NCBI GenBank assembly: GCA_942490895.1
Contig: CALNZC010000069.1
Span: 51,038-115,037 of the forward strand
DNA from: JAGNXB01 sp942490895
GTDB taxonomy: Bacteria; Bacteroidota; Bacteroidia; Chitinophagales; Saprospiraceae
Length of the DNA: 64,000 nucleotides
Reading direction: 5' to 3'
Below, in pieces: positions 54,480 through 63,185 of the stretch. Positions within the stretch are counted from its first letter, which is position 1. Every line of letters starts with the position of its first letter. The translations under genes were made by a program, and so were the position numbers. The notes below the pieces were generated by a model, which was not told where the DNA came from, ran no database searches, and saw only the letters and a list, made by a program, of their open reading frames with translations.

Positions 54480-55007
54480 TTAGGCAGCACGTTCTTCGAG
54501 TGCTTTGACCAAGCCAGCGATGGTTGAACCACCAGACTTGAGGGCACCGATAACGTTTTTCGCTGGAGACTGAAGCAGACCGATGATTTCGCCGAGCAAC
54601 TCCTCTTTCGATTTGAGTTTGCACAACACCTCTAGTTGGTCGTCGCCAAGGAAGATCGCCGTTTCGATATAGGCTGCCTTCAATAACGGCTTCTTGCCAT
54701 CCTTACGATAATCCTTCATCACCTTTGCCGGCAAATTAGCCGTATCGGTGAAGAGGATGGCGGTCGTCCCTTTCAGAGCATCGAACACAGCTGCATAGTT
54801 GCGTTCCTCCGGAAAGGATTCCATGGCCTTTTTAGCCAGGGTGTTTTTGACCACCTTGATTTCAATCCCCTTTTCATAACAAATACGGCGTAACGCCGTA
54901 ATCTGCTTTACGGACATAGCTGATGTATCAGCCAGGTAGAAAAAGGAATTGTCTTCTAGTTTATTTTTAAGTTGCTCTATGGCGAGCGATTTCTGTTCGC
55001 GATTCAT
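54480..55007 (-). CDS. rplJ: 50S ribosomal protein L10
   Basis: 175 residues, with the family start MNREQKSLAIEQLKNKL, the rRNA-binding part (ALRRICYEKGIEIKVVKNTLAKKA) and a C-terminal helix for L7/L12 dimers (about 140-172). It anchors the L7/L12 stalk, and in many bacteria the L10-L12 complex represses its own mRNA. Between rplA and rplL in standard order. Confidence 0.98.
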   Translation of the reverse strand: MNREQKSLAIEQLKNKLEDNSFFYLADTSAMSVKQITALRRICYEKGIEIKVVKNTLAKKAMESFPEERNYAAVFDALKGTTAILFTDTANLPAKVMKDYRKDGKKPLLKAAYIETAIFLGDDQLEVLCKLKSKEELLGEIIGLLQSPAKNVIGALKSGGSTIAGLVKALEERAA

Positions 55008-55033
55008 GATCGTTTGTTTTAAACGGTGAACAC

Positions 55034-55729
55034 TTATTGCTTAATCACCCGGGGATCTATCTTGATTCCAGGACTCATCGTGCTGGCCACCGTCACCGAC
55101 TTCATATAAATACCCTTTGCAGTAGAAGGTTTCATCTTCACCAGGGTATTCAGGAATTCATTGGCATTATCTATCAGCTGCTCGGCTGTGAATGAGACAC
55201 GACCTACTGTTGAATGGATAATTCCGAATTTGTCAACCCGGAATGAAATCTTACCAGCCTTCACCTCAGCAATTGCACCGCTGACGTCCATCGTCACCGT
55301 TCCGGTCTTCGGGTTGGGCATCAACCCACGTGGACCCAGGATTCGACCAATTTTACCCAATTGGGCCATAACCGTTGGCATAGCCACGATTACGTCAATA
55401 TCAGTCCAACCATCAGAAATTTTCTGAATATACTCGTCCAAACCAACGTGGTCTGCACCTGCAGCTTTCGCTTCTTCTTCCTTATCGGGGGTAACCAAAG
55501 CAAGTACACGCTTTGTTTTACCGGTCCCATGAGGAAGAGAAACAGTGCCGCGCAAAGCTTGATCAGCTTTTCGTGGATCGACGCCAAGACGTACATGTAC
55601 ATCTACAGAAGCATCGAATTTGGTCGTGTTCACCTCTTTTACGAGGGTCAGTGCCTCCTCCAGGGAGTACAGCTTGTCGGCTTCAACTTTAGCCTCAGCG
55701 ACCTTTCTTTTTTTCGAAATTTTGGTCAT
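55034..55729 (-). CDS. rplA: 50S ribosomal protein L1
   Basis: 231 residues with the L1 hallmark GRILGPRGLMPNPKTGTV and rRNA-binding start FDASVDVHVRLGVDPRKADQ. It forms the mobile L1 stalk next to the E site and commonly represses the rplK-rplA mRNA. Spaced 65 bases from rplK, a little long for this operon. Confidence 0.98.
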   Translation of the reverse strand: MTKISKKRKVAEAKVEADKLYSLEEALTLVKEVNTTKFDASVDVHVRLGVDPRKADQALRGTVSLPHGTGKTKRVLALVTPDKEEEAKAAGADHVGLDEYIQKISDGWTDIDVIVAMPTVMAQLGKIGRILGPRGLMPNPKTGTVTMDVSGAIAEVKAGKISFRVDKFGIIHSTVGRVSFTAEQLIDNANEFLNTLVKMKPSTAKGIYMKSVTVASTMSPGIKIDPRVIKQ

Positions 55730-55794
55730 TATTCAACTATTTAGGTGATAGCGTACCGGTATGGTGGCCGATACTCCCTGTGATCAAAATGTTC

Positions 55795-56241
55795 CTATTT
55801 GTTGCCCCAAGGTGGTGTTCCACTTACCGTGAAACCCATGGAACGTGCCGTTCCTGCGATCATTTTCATCGCAGATTCAATGGTGAACGCATTGAGGTCA
55901 ACCATCTTGTCTTCCGCAATCGCTTTGACCTGATCCCAGGTGACAGCCGCAACTTTCAATCGGTTAGGCTCGGCAGAGCCCTTACTGACTTTAGATGCTT
56001 CGATCAACTGAACGGCAGCTGGTGGTGTCTTGATGATGTAGTCGAAGGACTTGTCCTTGTACACAGAGATCACCACTGGCAATACCTTTCCCATACGATC
56101 CTGGGTATCGGCATTGAAGCGCTTGCAAAACTCCATGATGTTCACACCTTTGGCACCAAGTGCAGGACCTACAGGTGGCGCAGGATTCGCTTGACCACCC
56201 TTAACCTGCATCTTAATGAATACTTCGATTTCCTTTGCCAT
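55795..56241 (-). CDS. rplK: 50S ribosomal protein L11
   Basis: 148 residues covering both L11 domains: the proline-rich N-terminal switch (GGQANPAPPVGPALGAKGVN) and the rRNA-binding C-terminal domain (AVTWDQVKAIAEDKMVDLNA, AGTARSMGFTV). It organises the GTPase-associated region with the L10 stalk. Starts 14 bases after nusG. Confidence 0.98.
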   Translation of the reverse strand: MAKEIEVFIKMQVKGGQANPAPPVGPALGAKGVNIMEFCKRFNADTQDRMGKVLPVVISVYKDKSFDYIIKTPPAAVQLIEASKVSKGSAEPNRLKVAAVTWDQVKAIAEDKMVDLNAFTIESAMKMIAGTARSMGFTVSGTPPWGNK

Positions 56242-56255
56242 CGTATTGGCGTATT

Positions 56256-56804
56256 TTAAGCTTGTTTCTCAACCTGGAGGAAGTTCAATTCCACTTCCGT
56301 TCCACGGCCAAAAATTTTAACAATCACTTTCAGTTTCTTCTTCTCTTCATTCACTTCCTGAATGTCACCGACAAATTCGTTGAAGGGACCATCAATAATT
56401 TTGATAGTCTCTCCCACCAGGAAGGGTTCGATCATCGCCTCCTGCATTTCCTGAGACTCGTCCACCTTGCCTAACAGTCGATTTGCTTCAGACTGCTGCA
56501 TGGGAATAGGCTCATTCTTGCCCAGGAAGTGGATCACATTTGGAATGTTGGCGATCGTTGAAACGACCTCTCCAGAAAGTCTGGCCGGATCCGCTTCGAT
56601 CAAAATATAGCCCGGAAGAATATTCCGTTCCATAATGACCTTTTTTCCATTGCGGATCTTATAAACCTTCTCTGACGGAACCAAAACGGATGTAATGATG
56701 TCCTGCCAACCACTTCTCTGTACTTCAAAGTCAATCCTCTCTTGGATTTTCTTTTCTTTTCCACTAATCACCCGGAGGGAGTACCACTTATTTTCTTCTG
56801 CCAT
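56256..56804 (-). CDS. nusG: Transcription elongation/termination factor NusG
   Basis: 182 residues. The NGN domain starts KWYSLRVISGKEKKIQERI and has the PGYILIEADP strand. The C-terminal KOW domain follows (GETIKIIDGPFNEFVGDIQEV). It binds RNA polymerase and couples it to the ribosome through S10 or to Rho. Lies 16 bases after secE in the usual order. Confidence 0.97.
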   Translation of the reverse strand: MAEENKWYSLRVISGKEKKIQERIDFEVQRSGWQDIITSVLVPSEKVYKIRNGKKVIMERNILPGYILIEADPARLSGEVVSTIANIPNVIHFLGKNEPIPMQQSEANRLLGKVDESQEMQEAMIEPFLVGETIKIIDGPFNEFVGDIQEVNEEKKKLKVIVKIFGRGTEVELNFLQVEKQA

Positions 56805-56820
56805 ATCAGGGGGCGATAAT

Positions 56821-57021
56821 TTAGATACCGTAGATCATGTGTGTTCCTTGCGTGGAAATTGTATCCATCACAAACACAACTAGCGCGATCAGCAATGAAG
56901 CAATAAGCACGACTACGGTTGAGCTGGTCAGGTTTGGCCAAGTCGGCCAAGTCACCTTGTGCATAAGCTCATTGTAGCTTTCCGTCAGATATAACCGAAT
57001 CTTATCCATATTCGCTTTCAT
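56821..57021 (-). CDS. secE: Preprotein translocase subunit SecE
   Basis: 66 residues of the short single-helix type: an amphipathic N-terminal helix (KIRLYLTESYNELMHKVTWPTW, with the conserved VTWPT) and one membrane helix (VVVLIASLLIALVVFVMD). It clamps SecY in the inner membrane. Start at 57021 or the next ATG (57009) are both possible. Confidence 0.93.
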   Translation of the reverse strand: MKANMDKIRLYLTESYNELMHKVTWPTWPNLTSSTVVVLIASLLIALVVFVMDTISTQGTHMIYGI

Positions 57022-57152
57022 TTACATTCCTTTCGATGACACTCCTTCGAGTGTCGTCATCCAGAATCGGTTCAGAAATCAGACCCAAAACGGTTTTGGT
57101 CAGATCAGATTCCTAATGGTTCAAAAACCTGGCCTCCAGATCTTTGATTTTG

Positions 57153-57225
57153 CAGGGGAGACAGGAATCGAACCCGCAGCCTACGGTTTTGGAGACCGTC
57201 GCTCTACCAATTGAGCTACTCCCCT
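57153..57225 (-). tRNA. tRNA-Trp (anticodon CCA)
   Basis: 73-nt cloverleaf with acceptor AGGGGAG/CTCCCCT, D-arm AGCTCAATTGGTAGAGC, anticodon loop CTCCAAA and T-arm GGGTTCGATTCC. No encoded CCA end. Located between tuf and secE. Confidence 0.95.
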
Positions 57226-57235
57226 TTTCAGAAAC

Positions 57236-57276
57236 GTGAAAAATTAAGCACCCCTGGAGAGATGCTTAATTTTCAC
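57236..57276 (-). terminator. Hairpin after tuf
   Basis: 14-bp nearly perfect stem (57236-57250 with 57263-57276) between the tuf stop and tRNA-Trp. Terminator or processing site separating tuf from the secE operon. Confidence 0.7.
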
Positions 57277-57301
57277 ATTTCGTTGTGAGATCCTAGTCGG
57301 A

Positions 57302-58498
57302 TTAAGAAATAATCTCAGTCACCTGGCCAGCACCAACGGTACGACCACCTTCACGAATAGCGAAGCGAAGACCTTTTTCCATAGCAATCGTGCTGAGCAG
57401 TTTCACCTCCAAAGACACGTTATCACCAGGCATGACCATTTCTACACCGCCTGGCAGAGTGACATCACCTGTTACGTCCGTTGTCCGGAAGTAAAACTGT
57501 GGGCGATAACCGTTGAAGAATGGTGTGTGACGACCACCTTCATCCTTTGCCAGAACATATACTTCACACTTAAAGTGCTTATGTGGCTTTACAGTCCCTG
57601 GCTTACAGATTACCTGGCCACGGCTGATAGCTTCTTTTTCAATACCACGGAGGAGGATACCAGCGTTGTCACCAGCTTCTCCACGAGTCAGGAGCTTGCG
57701 GAACATTTCCACACCTGTAACAGTAGATGTCAGAGGCTTTTGATCCTCACTCATCATACCGACAATCTCCACTGGGTTTCCAACTTCAATTACTCCACGC
57801 TCGATACGACCTGTAGCAACTGTTCCACGACCTGTGATGGAGAATACATCCTCAATAGGCATCAGGAACGGCTGATCGATCAGACGCACTGGTTCAGCGA
57901 TATCTTTGTCGCAAGCATCCATCAGATCGCGAATAGCCTGAACGGCACTCTCTTCACCTTCCAATGCCTTCAATGCAGAACCTTTGATGATCGACGCATT
58001 GTCACCATCAAACTTATACTGGCTCAGCAATTCGCGAACTTCCATTTCAACCAATTCCAACATCTCTTCATCTTCGACAAGGTCAACCTTGTTCATAAAG
58101 ACAACAATGTTTGGAACACCTACCTGACGAGCAAGCAGAATGTGCTCACGAGTCTGAGGCATAGGTCCATCTGTAGCAGCGACAACCAAGATCGCACCAT
58201 CCATCTGCGCAGCCCCTGTGACCATGTTCTTCACGTAATCCGCGTGACCCGGACAATCCACGTGAGCATAGTGACGGTTCACCGTCTGATACTCCACGTG
58301 TGCCGTGTTAATCGTAATACCACGCTCTTTTTCTTCAGGAGCAGCATCGATTGAGTCATAACTCGCCTTCTCAGCCAGTCCGTCTCCGGAAAGTACCGAT
58401 GTGATGGCAGCGGTCAATGTAGTCTTTCCGTGGTCAACGTGACCAATGGTCCCGATATTCAAGTGCGGCTTAGTTCTTTCAAACGTTGCTTTAGCCAT
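57302..58498 (-). CDS. tuf: Elongation factor Tu
   Basis: 398 residues, full length. GTPase motifs GHVDHGKTT (about 19-27), DCPGHADY and NKVDLVEDEE, the effector region ERGITINTAHVEY, then domains 2 and 3 ending GRTVGAGQVTEI. It delivers aminoacyl-tRNA to the ribosome. Preceded by four tRNA genes and followed by tRNA-Trp, the ancient tRNA4-tufB arrangement. Confidence 0.99.
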   Translation of the reverse strand: MAKATFERTKPHLNIGTIGHVDHGKTTLTAAITSVLSGDGLAEKASYDSIDAAPEEKERGITINTAHVEYQTVNRHYAHVDCPGHADYVKNMVTGAAQMDGAILVVAATDGPMPQTREHILLARQVGVPNIVVFMNKVDLVEDEEMLELVEMEVRELLSQYKFDGDNASIIKGSALKALEGEESAVQAIRDLMDACDKDIAEPVRLIDQPFLMPIEDVFSITGRGTVATGRIERGVIEVGNPVEIVGMMSEDQKPLTSTVTGVEMFRKLLTRGEAGDNAGILLRGIEKEAISRGQVICKPGTVKPHKHFKCEVYVLAKDEGGRHTPFFNGYRPQFYFRTTDVTGDVTLPGGVEMVMPGDNVSLEVKLLSTIAMEKGLRFAIREGGRTVGAGQVTEIIS

Positions 58499-58546
58499 TT
58501 TTTTGGGTTTTAACAGATTTTAAAAATGCGATCATCATTTATTTAG

Positions 58547-58618
<72 letters not shown>

Positions 58619-58778
58619 TGAAAATCAAGTTCTTCATCAACACCATACGGTATGAAAAAGGATTTGTTTCTTCACCAAAGACATCTTCTCGGAGGTCCAA
58701 GTCGACTCGGCCGGTTCACCGGAACAGCCCTTTTGATATGGTGACGAATCCTCTTCTCTTTTGAAGAGGACAAAGTTG

Positions 58779-58851
58779 AGCGGGTGATGAGACTCGAACC
58801 CACGACCCTCAGCTTGGAAGGCTGATGCTCTACCAACTGAGCTACACCCGC
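58779..58851 (-). tRNA. tRNA-Gly (anticodon TCC)
   Basis: 73-nt cloverleaf with acceptor GCGGGTG/CACCCGC, anticodon loop CTTCCAA and T-arm GGGTTCGAGTCTC. About 160 bases upstream of tRNA-Thr(GGT). Confidence 0.95.
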
Positions 58852-58950
58852 CTGTTTGTTCTCCCTGCTTTCCACCAGAACGAATCAACGTCCATCTATA
58901 GAAAACCGAGACAACCATTCGCCCAATTCTTTCAAACAGGGCAAAGTTGG

Positions 58951-59033
58951 TGGGGGCGGTTGGATTCGAACCAACTCAGCCAAAGGCACCAGATTTACAG
59001 TCTGGCCCGGCTCTCCAACTCCGGCGCGCCCCC
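58951..59033 (-). tRNA. tRNA-Tyr (anticodon GTA)
   Basis: 83-nt class II tRNA with acceptor GGGGGCG/CGCCCCC, anticodon stem CCAGA/TCTGG with loop CTGTAAA and a long variable arm. The antisense open frames over it are the common spurious translations of tRNA-Tyr. Confidence 0.95.
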
Positions 59034-59125
59034 TGTTTAACCCTTGAAAAACTACTCTTCAGCCCTTTGTCGAATGCGATGATTCGGCCAATTGACTTTA
59101 ATGAAACTAAACAATCTGCAAGTGG

Positions 59126-59198
59126 AGCCAGCAGAGGGACTTGAACCCCCGACCCGCTGATTACAAATCAACTGCTCTACCAACTGAGCTATGCCGGC
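59126..59198 (-). tRNA. tRNA-Thr (anticodon TGT)
   Basis: 73-nt cloverleaf with acceptor GCCGGCA/TGCTGGC, anticodon loop TTTGTAA and T-arm GGGTTCAAGTCCC. First tRNA of the four-tRNA cluster. The 262 bases between it and hpf hold no gene I can see. Confidence 0.94.
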
Positions 59199-59460
59199 TG
59201 ATCACTTTACTAGCAGATATAGTTCTGTTTCACTGATCATTCCATCTGTTCAATTCCACAATTCGTGCAATTTCAGCATGATTCTGATCAGCCTAAAACC
59301 TGTTTTTCAAGGCTATTTTCCAGTAATTCAATGACTTAATTCAATCTTTCCTTTGAAAGCGCTTGCAAAGATACACCTTTCTATATGATGAGAAAAGATT
59401 TACCTGAAAATTTATGCATGGAAAAGGACTGGTTTTTTTTCACCAGCCCTTCAATCGTAT

Positions 59461-59784
59461 TTATGCCGTTGCGGATCGCCGTCTCCGATCATTCCCACGA
59501 CGCTCCTTGAAACGGATAATCTGCCGTCTCAAAGTCGTCGTTGACTTCTCAATCGCAGTTTCAAATGTCTTGGCCGTTTGTTTCGTAAACAAGTTCGCAC
59601 CTGGAATATGCAACTTCACTTCAGCCACCTTATCCCGAACCTGTCCACTATTCTCCAAACGAAGAATCACCTCAGCACCCTGGACGTTCCCATTCAAGGT
59701 GTCCAACTTAGACAGCTTCTTTTCAATAAAATCAATCAACTTTTGATCAGCAGTAAAGTGAACAGATTGAATCTTCACATTCAT
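59461..59784 (-). CDS. hpf: Ribosome hibernation promoting factor (HPF/RaiA family)
   Basis: 107 residues from ATG 59784 (MNVKIQSVHFTADQ). An in-frame codon at 59817 would overlap xerC and add an unlikely tail. The fold is that of short HPF/YfiA: IEKKLSKLDTL, VILRLENSG, VAEVKLHIPGANLF, then a basic end KERRGNDRRRR. It binds the decoding centre of idle ribosomes. Follows the xerC-like gene with 1 base between them. Confidence 0.9.
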   Translation of the reverse strand: MNVKIQSVHFTADQKLIDFIEKKLSKLDTLNGNVQGAEVILRLENSGQVRDKVAEVKLHIPGANLFTKQTAKTFETAIEKSTTTLRRQIIRFKERRGNDRRRRSATA

Positions 59785-59785
59785 A

Positions 59786-60718
59786 TTATCTCTTTTTTCT
59801 TGTGAACAATGGCTCATCCACCGGGCTTCTTTGCCCTCTTGGATGCGCTTTCAAGTATGTTTTTTTCAATTGTGCGATCTGTGTATGGGTGTACACTTGC
59901 GTGGAAGCCAGCGAACTATGCCCTAACAACGATCGAATGGACTGCAAATCCGCCCCTGATTCAGCCAAATGAGTGGCAAAAGTATGCCGCAAGATATGCG
60001 GGCTCCTTCTTTCCAACTGACCAACAGACATCAAATAAGTCCGAACAATATCGTACAAAGACCTTACCGATAATGGCGAGCCCTTGACTGTCAGGAAAAA
60101 CGAATATGCTCCTCTCTCCCCTGCATGCTCGTACCGCAACTGCATATAGGTGTGTAACAAGTCTGTCAAACCCTCGCCAATTGGTACGATCCGTTCCTTC
60201 CCCCGTTTTCCAATGACACGAATCTGACGTTGTGCCAAATCAATGCGGGACGACTCAATACCCAGCAGTTCAGACCGGCGCAACCCCGTTTCATAGAGCA
60301 TATGCAGGATCAACCTGTCCCGAACCTCCATATAAGTATCTCCCTGCGGCAACTGATCGAGAAAGGTCTCCATTGCAGATGCGGGAATAAACGTGGGAAT
60401 TCTTGACTTCTTTCGAGGCAAGGACACCCCGAGGACCGGGTTCGCCTCCATCCCAAGTCGCCGTTGCAGAAATTTGTAAAACGCCTTCATAGAAGACATC
60501 TTCCGCCGGATCGTAGCAGACTGGCAATTGGCCTCCATCAGAGACACTGCCCAGGAACGGATCATCACGGGTTTGACAACTGCCGGGCTGTCAATGTCAT
60601 ATTGATCAAGCAAATAGGCAAAACACTGCTCAATATCCTGACAATAAGCCGTAACCGTATGGGGCGATCTACGCTTTTCCAGTTCCAGATAGGCTCTGAA
60701 ACGCTTCAATTCCATCAT
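59786..60718 (-). CDS. XerC/XerD-type tyrosine recombinase
   Basis: 310 residues from ATG 60718 (the adjacent ATG 60715 is equally possible). An N-terminal SAM-like core-binding domain (ELKRFRAYLELEKRRSPHT) precedes a catalytic domain with TGLRRSELLGI (Arg I), the beta-hairpin lysine region (IGKRGKERIVPIG), SPHILRHTFATHL (HxxR), LLGHSS (H/W position) and VYTH (nucleophilic tyrosine). All six catalytic positions are present. Its fixed place between rpsU and hpf is typical of the chromosomal dimer-resolution recombinase in Bacteroidota, not a mobile-element integrase. XerC versus XerD is not settled. Confidence 0.9.
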   Translation of the reverse strand: MMELKRFRAYLELEKRRSPHTVTAYCQDIEQCFAYLLDQYDIDSPAVVKPVMIRSWAVSLMEANCQSATIRRKMSSMKAFYKFLQRRLGMEANPVLGVSLPRKKSRIPTFIPASAMETFLDQLPQGDTYMEVRDRLILHMLYETGLRRSELLGIESSRIDLAQRQIRVIGKRGKERIVPIGEGLTDLLHTYMQLRYEHAGERGAYSFFLTVKGSPLSVRSLYDIVRTYLMSVGQLERRSPHILRHTFATHLAESGADLQSIRSLLGHSSLASTQVYTHTQIAQLKKTYLKAHPRGQRSPVDEPLFTRKKR

Positions 60719-60780
60719 CGGCGGTCTGTACAACAATGTTCAAGGCCAAGATAAGAGAATTGGTAGAAAGAGGAAAGCGA

Positions 60781-60966
60781 TCACTTTCCGTAGACCCGCT
60801 GACGGTATTCCGCTTTCAAAAAATTGTCGCGCTTCTGAATAGACGGCTTGGTGTAATGCCGCCGGTCTCGCAACTCCTTGAGGATGCCTGCACGATCTAC
60901 TTTCCGCTTGTAATTTTTTAAAGCGCGGTCGATCGACTCCGAATCCTTAACTTCGATGATCAACAT
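60781..60966 (-). CDS. rpsU: 30S ribosomal protein S21
   Basis: 61 residues from ATG 60966 (MLIIEVKDSESIDRAL). A start at 60990 falls inside the -7 box and is rejected. Matches S21 with the basic segment NYKRKVDRAG and a Bacteroidota-type end (QKRDNFLKAEYRQRVYGK). It joins late in 30S assembly near the anti-Shine-Dalgarno region. Confidence 0.94.
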   Translation of the reverse strand: MLIIEVKDSESIDRALKNYKRKVDRAGILKELRDRRHYTKPSIQKRDNFLKAEYRQRVYGK

Positions 60967-60987
60967 AAGTACTTGCGATTTAGCACA

Positions 60988-61018
60988 CAAAAATATATTC
61001 TACCTCCAGATTTTCCAA
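60988..61018 (-). promoter_or_regulatory. Bacteroidota-type promoter of rpsU
   Basis: On the minus strand TTGG (61018-61015), 19-base spacer, TATTTTTG (60995-60988), close to TTTG-N19-TAnnTTTG. It probably drives rpsU-xerC-hpf. Confidence 0.65.
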
Positions 61019-61022
61019 TCGC

Positions 61023-61466
61023 ATGAAAAAAGAAGTAAAGGGGTCCTCTATTCTAAAAAAGCCTGAATACCCGGGAGGGATGAAAGCCATGCGCGCTTTT
61101 ATCACCAAACATCTCAATTATCCGGAAGAAGCCCTGAAGGCACGGCTCGAAGGCACGGTGCATATCCGGTACGGGATCGACCATACCGGAAAGGTGATCG
61201 ATATTAAAATCATTAAAGGATTAGGCGCTGGATGCAGTGAAGAAGCCATTCGCCTGGTGGGCATGCTTAAGTTTAACCTGGAACGGACCCGGGGTGTCAA
61301 GGTGCTCTTTCATAAAAAAATTCAAATCCATTTCCGTCTCCCTCCGCAACAACAGGCCGCCTCTCCCCCATCGATCGGTTACACGATTACACCAACGGCT
61401 CCCAAAACCGCCCCGGCTGTAGCTCCTAAAAAAAACTATACCATCACCATCACATATTCTTCCTGA
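61023..61466 (+). CDS. TonB C-terminal-domain protein without a membrane anchor
   Basis: 147 residues. Residues about 18-110 match the energy-transducer TonB C-terminal fold (YPGGMKAMRAFITKHLNYPE, GTVHIRYGIDHTGKVIDIKI, GCSEEAIRLVGML). There is no N-terminal membrane helix or signal peptide and no proline-rich spacer. The C-terminus is instead Pro/Ala/Thr-rich and ends in ITITYSS. It therefore cannot transduce force as a classical TonB and may be a cytoplasmic or otherwise exported relative. It is divergent from rpsU. Confidence 0.75.
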   Translation: MKKEVKGSSILKKPEYPGGMKAMRAFITKHLNYPEEALKARLEGTVHIRYGIDHTGKVIDIKIIKGLGAGCSEEAIRLVGMLKFNLERTRGVKVLFHKKIQIHFRLPPQQQAASPPSIGYTITPTAPKTAPAVAPKKNYTITITYSS

Positions 61467-61487
61467 ACACCCATAACAAAGGTTAAA

Positions 61488-62222
61488 TCAGGCAGTCAGA
61501 AGACGGCGATACATTCGGATCGTATTCGCGAGACCATAATATAAGGCATCACATATTAAGGCGTGTCCGATGGAGACCTCTTCAAGATTGGGAATCGACC
61601 GGTTGTAATAGGCCAGGTTCTCCAGATTGAGATCATGGCCTGCATTCAATCCCATCCCCAAGCGTAACGCTTCCTCACTGCAAGCCAAGTGCGGTCGTAT
61701 CGCCTTTTCCGGGGATGCATGATACCCCGAGGCATACAGCCCGGTATATAATTCTACGCGGTCAGCCCCAACACGAAGAGCCCCCTCAACATGGGCTGGA
61801 TCCGGATCAATAAAGAGAGACACCCGAATCCCTTTCTCTTTCAATCTGGCCACTACATCAACAAGGAGGTCTCGGTGGCGAATCGTGTCCCAGCCGCCAT
61901 CTGAAGTGAGGGCATCGGGCAGATCTGGTACCAATGTGCACTGATGAGGCGGATGTTGACAGACTGTGTCCAGAAAATGATCGGTTGGATTGCCTTCGAT
62001 ATTAAATTCAGTAGTCACCACATTCTGTAATTCTGGTAGATCTGCAAACCGGACATGACGTTCATCCGGACGAGGATGGACGGTGATCCCCTCTGCTCCA
62101 AAGTCCTCACAATCGCGGGCGACCTGGATCAAATCTGGCAGGTTCCCACCTCGAGCGTTCCGAATCAAAGCGACCTTATTTAGATTCACACTCAAGCGTG
62201 TCTTGACAAGCGAAGTATCCAT
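61488..62222 (-). CDS. pdxJ: Pyridoxine 5'-phosphate synthase
   Basis: 244 residues matching PdxJ along its length: TRLSVNLNKVALIRNARGG, GAEGITVHPRPDERHV, FNIEGNPT, RVSLFIDPDP, VELYTG and GLNAGHDLNLENL. A TIM-barrel enzyme that condenses 1-deoxy-D-xylulose 5-phosphate with 3-amino-2-oxopropyl phosphate to pyridoxine 5'-phosphate. Divergent from cdsA with only about 30 bases between. Confidence 0.96.
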   Translation of the reverse strand: MDTSLVKTRLSVNLNKVALIRNARGGNLPDLIQVARDCEDFGAEGITVHPRPDERHVRFADLPELQNVVTTEFNIEGNPTDHFLDTVCQHPPHQCTLVPDLPDALTSDGGWDTIRHRDLLVDVVARLKEKGIRVSLFIDPDPAHVEGALRVGADRVELYTGLYASGYHASPEKAIRPHLACSEEALRLGMGLNAGHDLNLENLAYYNRSIPNLEEVSIGHALICDALYYGLANTIRMYRRLLTA

Positions 62223-62253
62223 GAGGCAAAGATAGGTGCTGCCACCTTTTCTT

Positions 62254-63137
62254 ATGTCCTGTTCCGGTGAATGGTTTTGTGTAGTTTTGAGCGGACCAAT
62301 CCAGTCAATCTTGCGTCAACGTGTGATCACCGGAGCTATTATTGTCATGATCGTCCTCTTAGGGACCCTCGCAGGCAAATGGCCATTTATTATCCTTTTT
62401 GGACTGATCCTTTTTAGCTGCCTCTGGGAGTATTATACCCTCGTTGCCCCCAAGGACATCTGGAAGGATCTGTGGCGAAAATATTCCGGGATCGTATGGG
62501 GAATGATCCCATACGGCATTGGCATCTACCTGGCTCATGGTGTATCCATGCCAGGCAAACAGCTGGCCTTGTTCGTCCTCCTGTACATGACGGCCCTACT
62601 CGCCTGGTTTTTCATTCCAGAATTATTTGTTCGAAGATCAGAACGGTTTTCACAAGCGGCACTTGGCCTCACCGGTCTGATCTATGTGGCCCTCCCCTTT
62701 GGATGTCTGCCCATGATCACCATTTTAGATGGGCAATACTCCTACAACCAGGTTTTAGCTATCCTTCTCCTGGTGTGGTCGAATGATACTGGCGCTTACC
62801 TCAGTGGAATGCGTTGGGGCAAACGCCTGCTGCTACCCCAGATTTCACCCAAAAAGACCTGGGAAGGTTGGTTGGGCGGCATGGCGCTCACGCTGTTAAC
62901 CGGGCGGCTACTTGCCCATTTCCTGGACAACTGGACTGTTTTCGATGGTCTGATCATCGCTGTACTCGTCTCGATCTGGGGCCCATTGGGCGACCTGGTT
63001 GAATCCATGTTGAAACGAGAGTTTGAAGTCAAAGATTCCGGCCAACTATTACCCGGTCATGGGGGTGTCCCGATCGATTTGATGCCTTCCTCTTTGCGCT
63101 TCCACCCGTTGCGCTGTATTGGATTGTTTTACGATAA
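62254..63137 (+). pseudogene. cdsA: Phosphatidate cytidylyltransferase, frameshifted near the C-terminus
   Basis: A CdsA of about 290 residues with many membrane helices, SNDTGAYLSG and SPKKTWEGWLGG, and the signature start SMLKREFEVKDSGQLLPGHGGV. There the frame breaks: the expected LDRFDAFLF and final helix are in another frame ending at TAA 63135-63137. One missing base at about 63069-63071 (GTCCCGATCGA) explains it. As written the frame runs on unnaturally to 63219, into psd. CdsA makes CDP-diacylglycerol from CTP and phosphatidate. The start is uncertain: GTG 62236, ATG 62254 or a later TTG near the first helix. Confidence 0.85.
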
Positions 63138-63185
63138 AAGAGGAATTGAACTGAGCATTCTATTTTTGAAGACACAATACCGAAT

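Noticed and set aside
58825..59144. Open frames on the + strand over tRNA-Tyr and tRNA-Thr (e.g. GAVGFEPTQPKAPDLQSG)
   Set aside because: These are the well-known spurious translations of the antisense strand of tRNA-Tyr, not genes.
59786..60718. Tyrosine recombinase as sign of an integrated mobile element
   Set aside because: Its fixed place between rpsU and hpf is the housekeeping Xer locus of Bacteroidota, and no att repeats or cargo genes are nearby.
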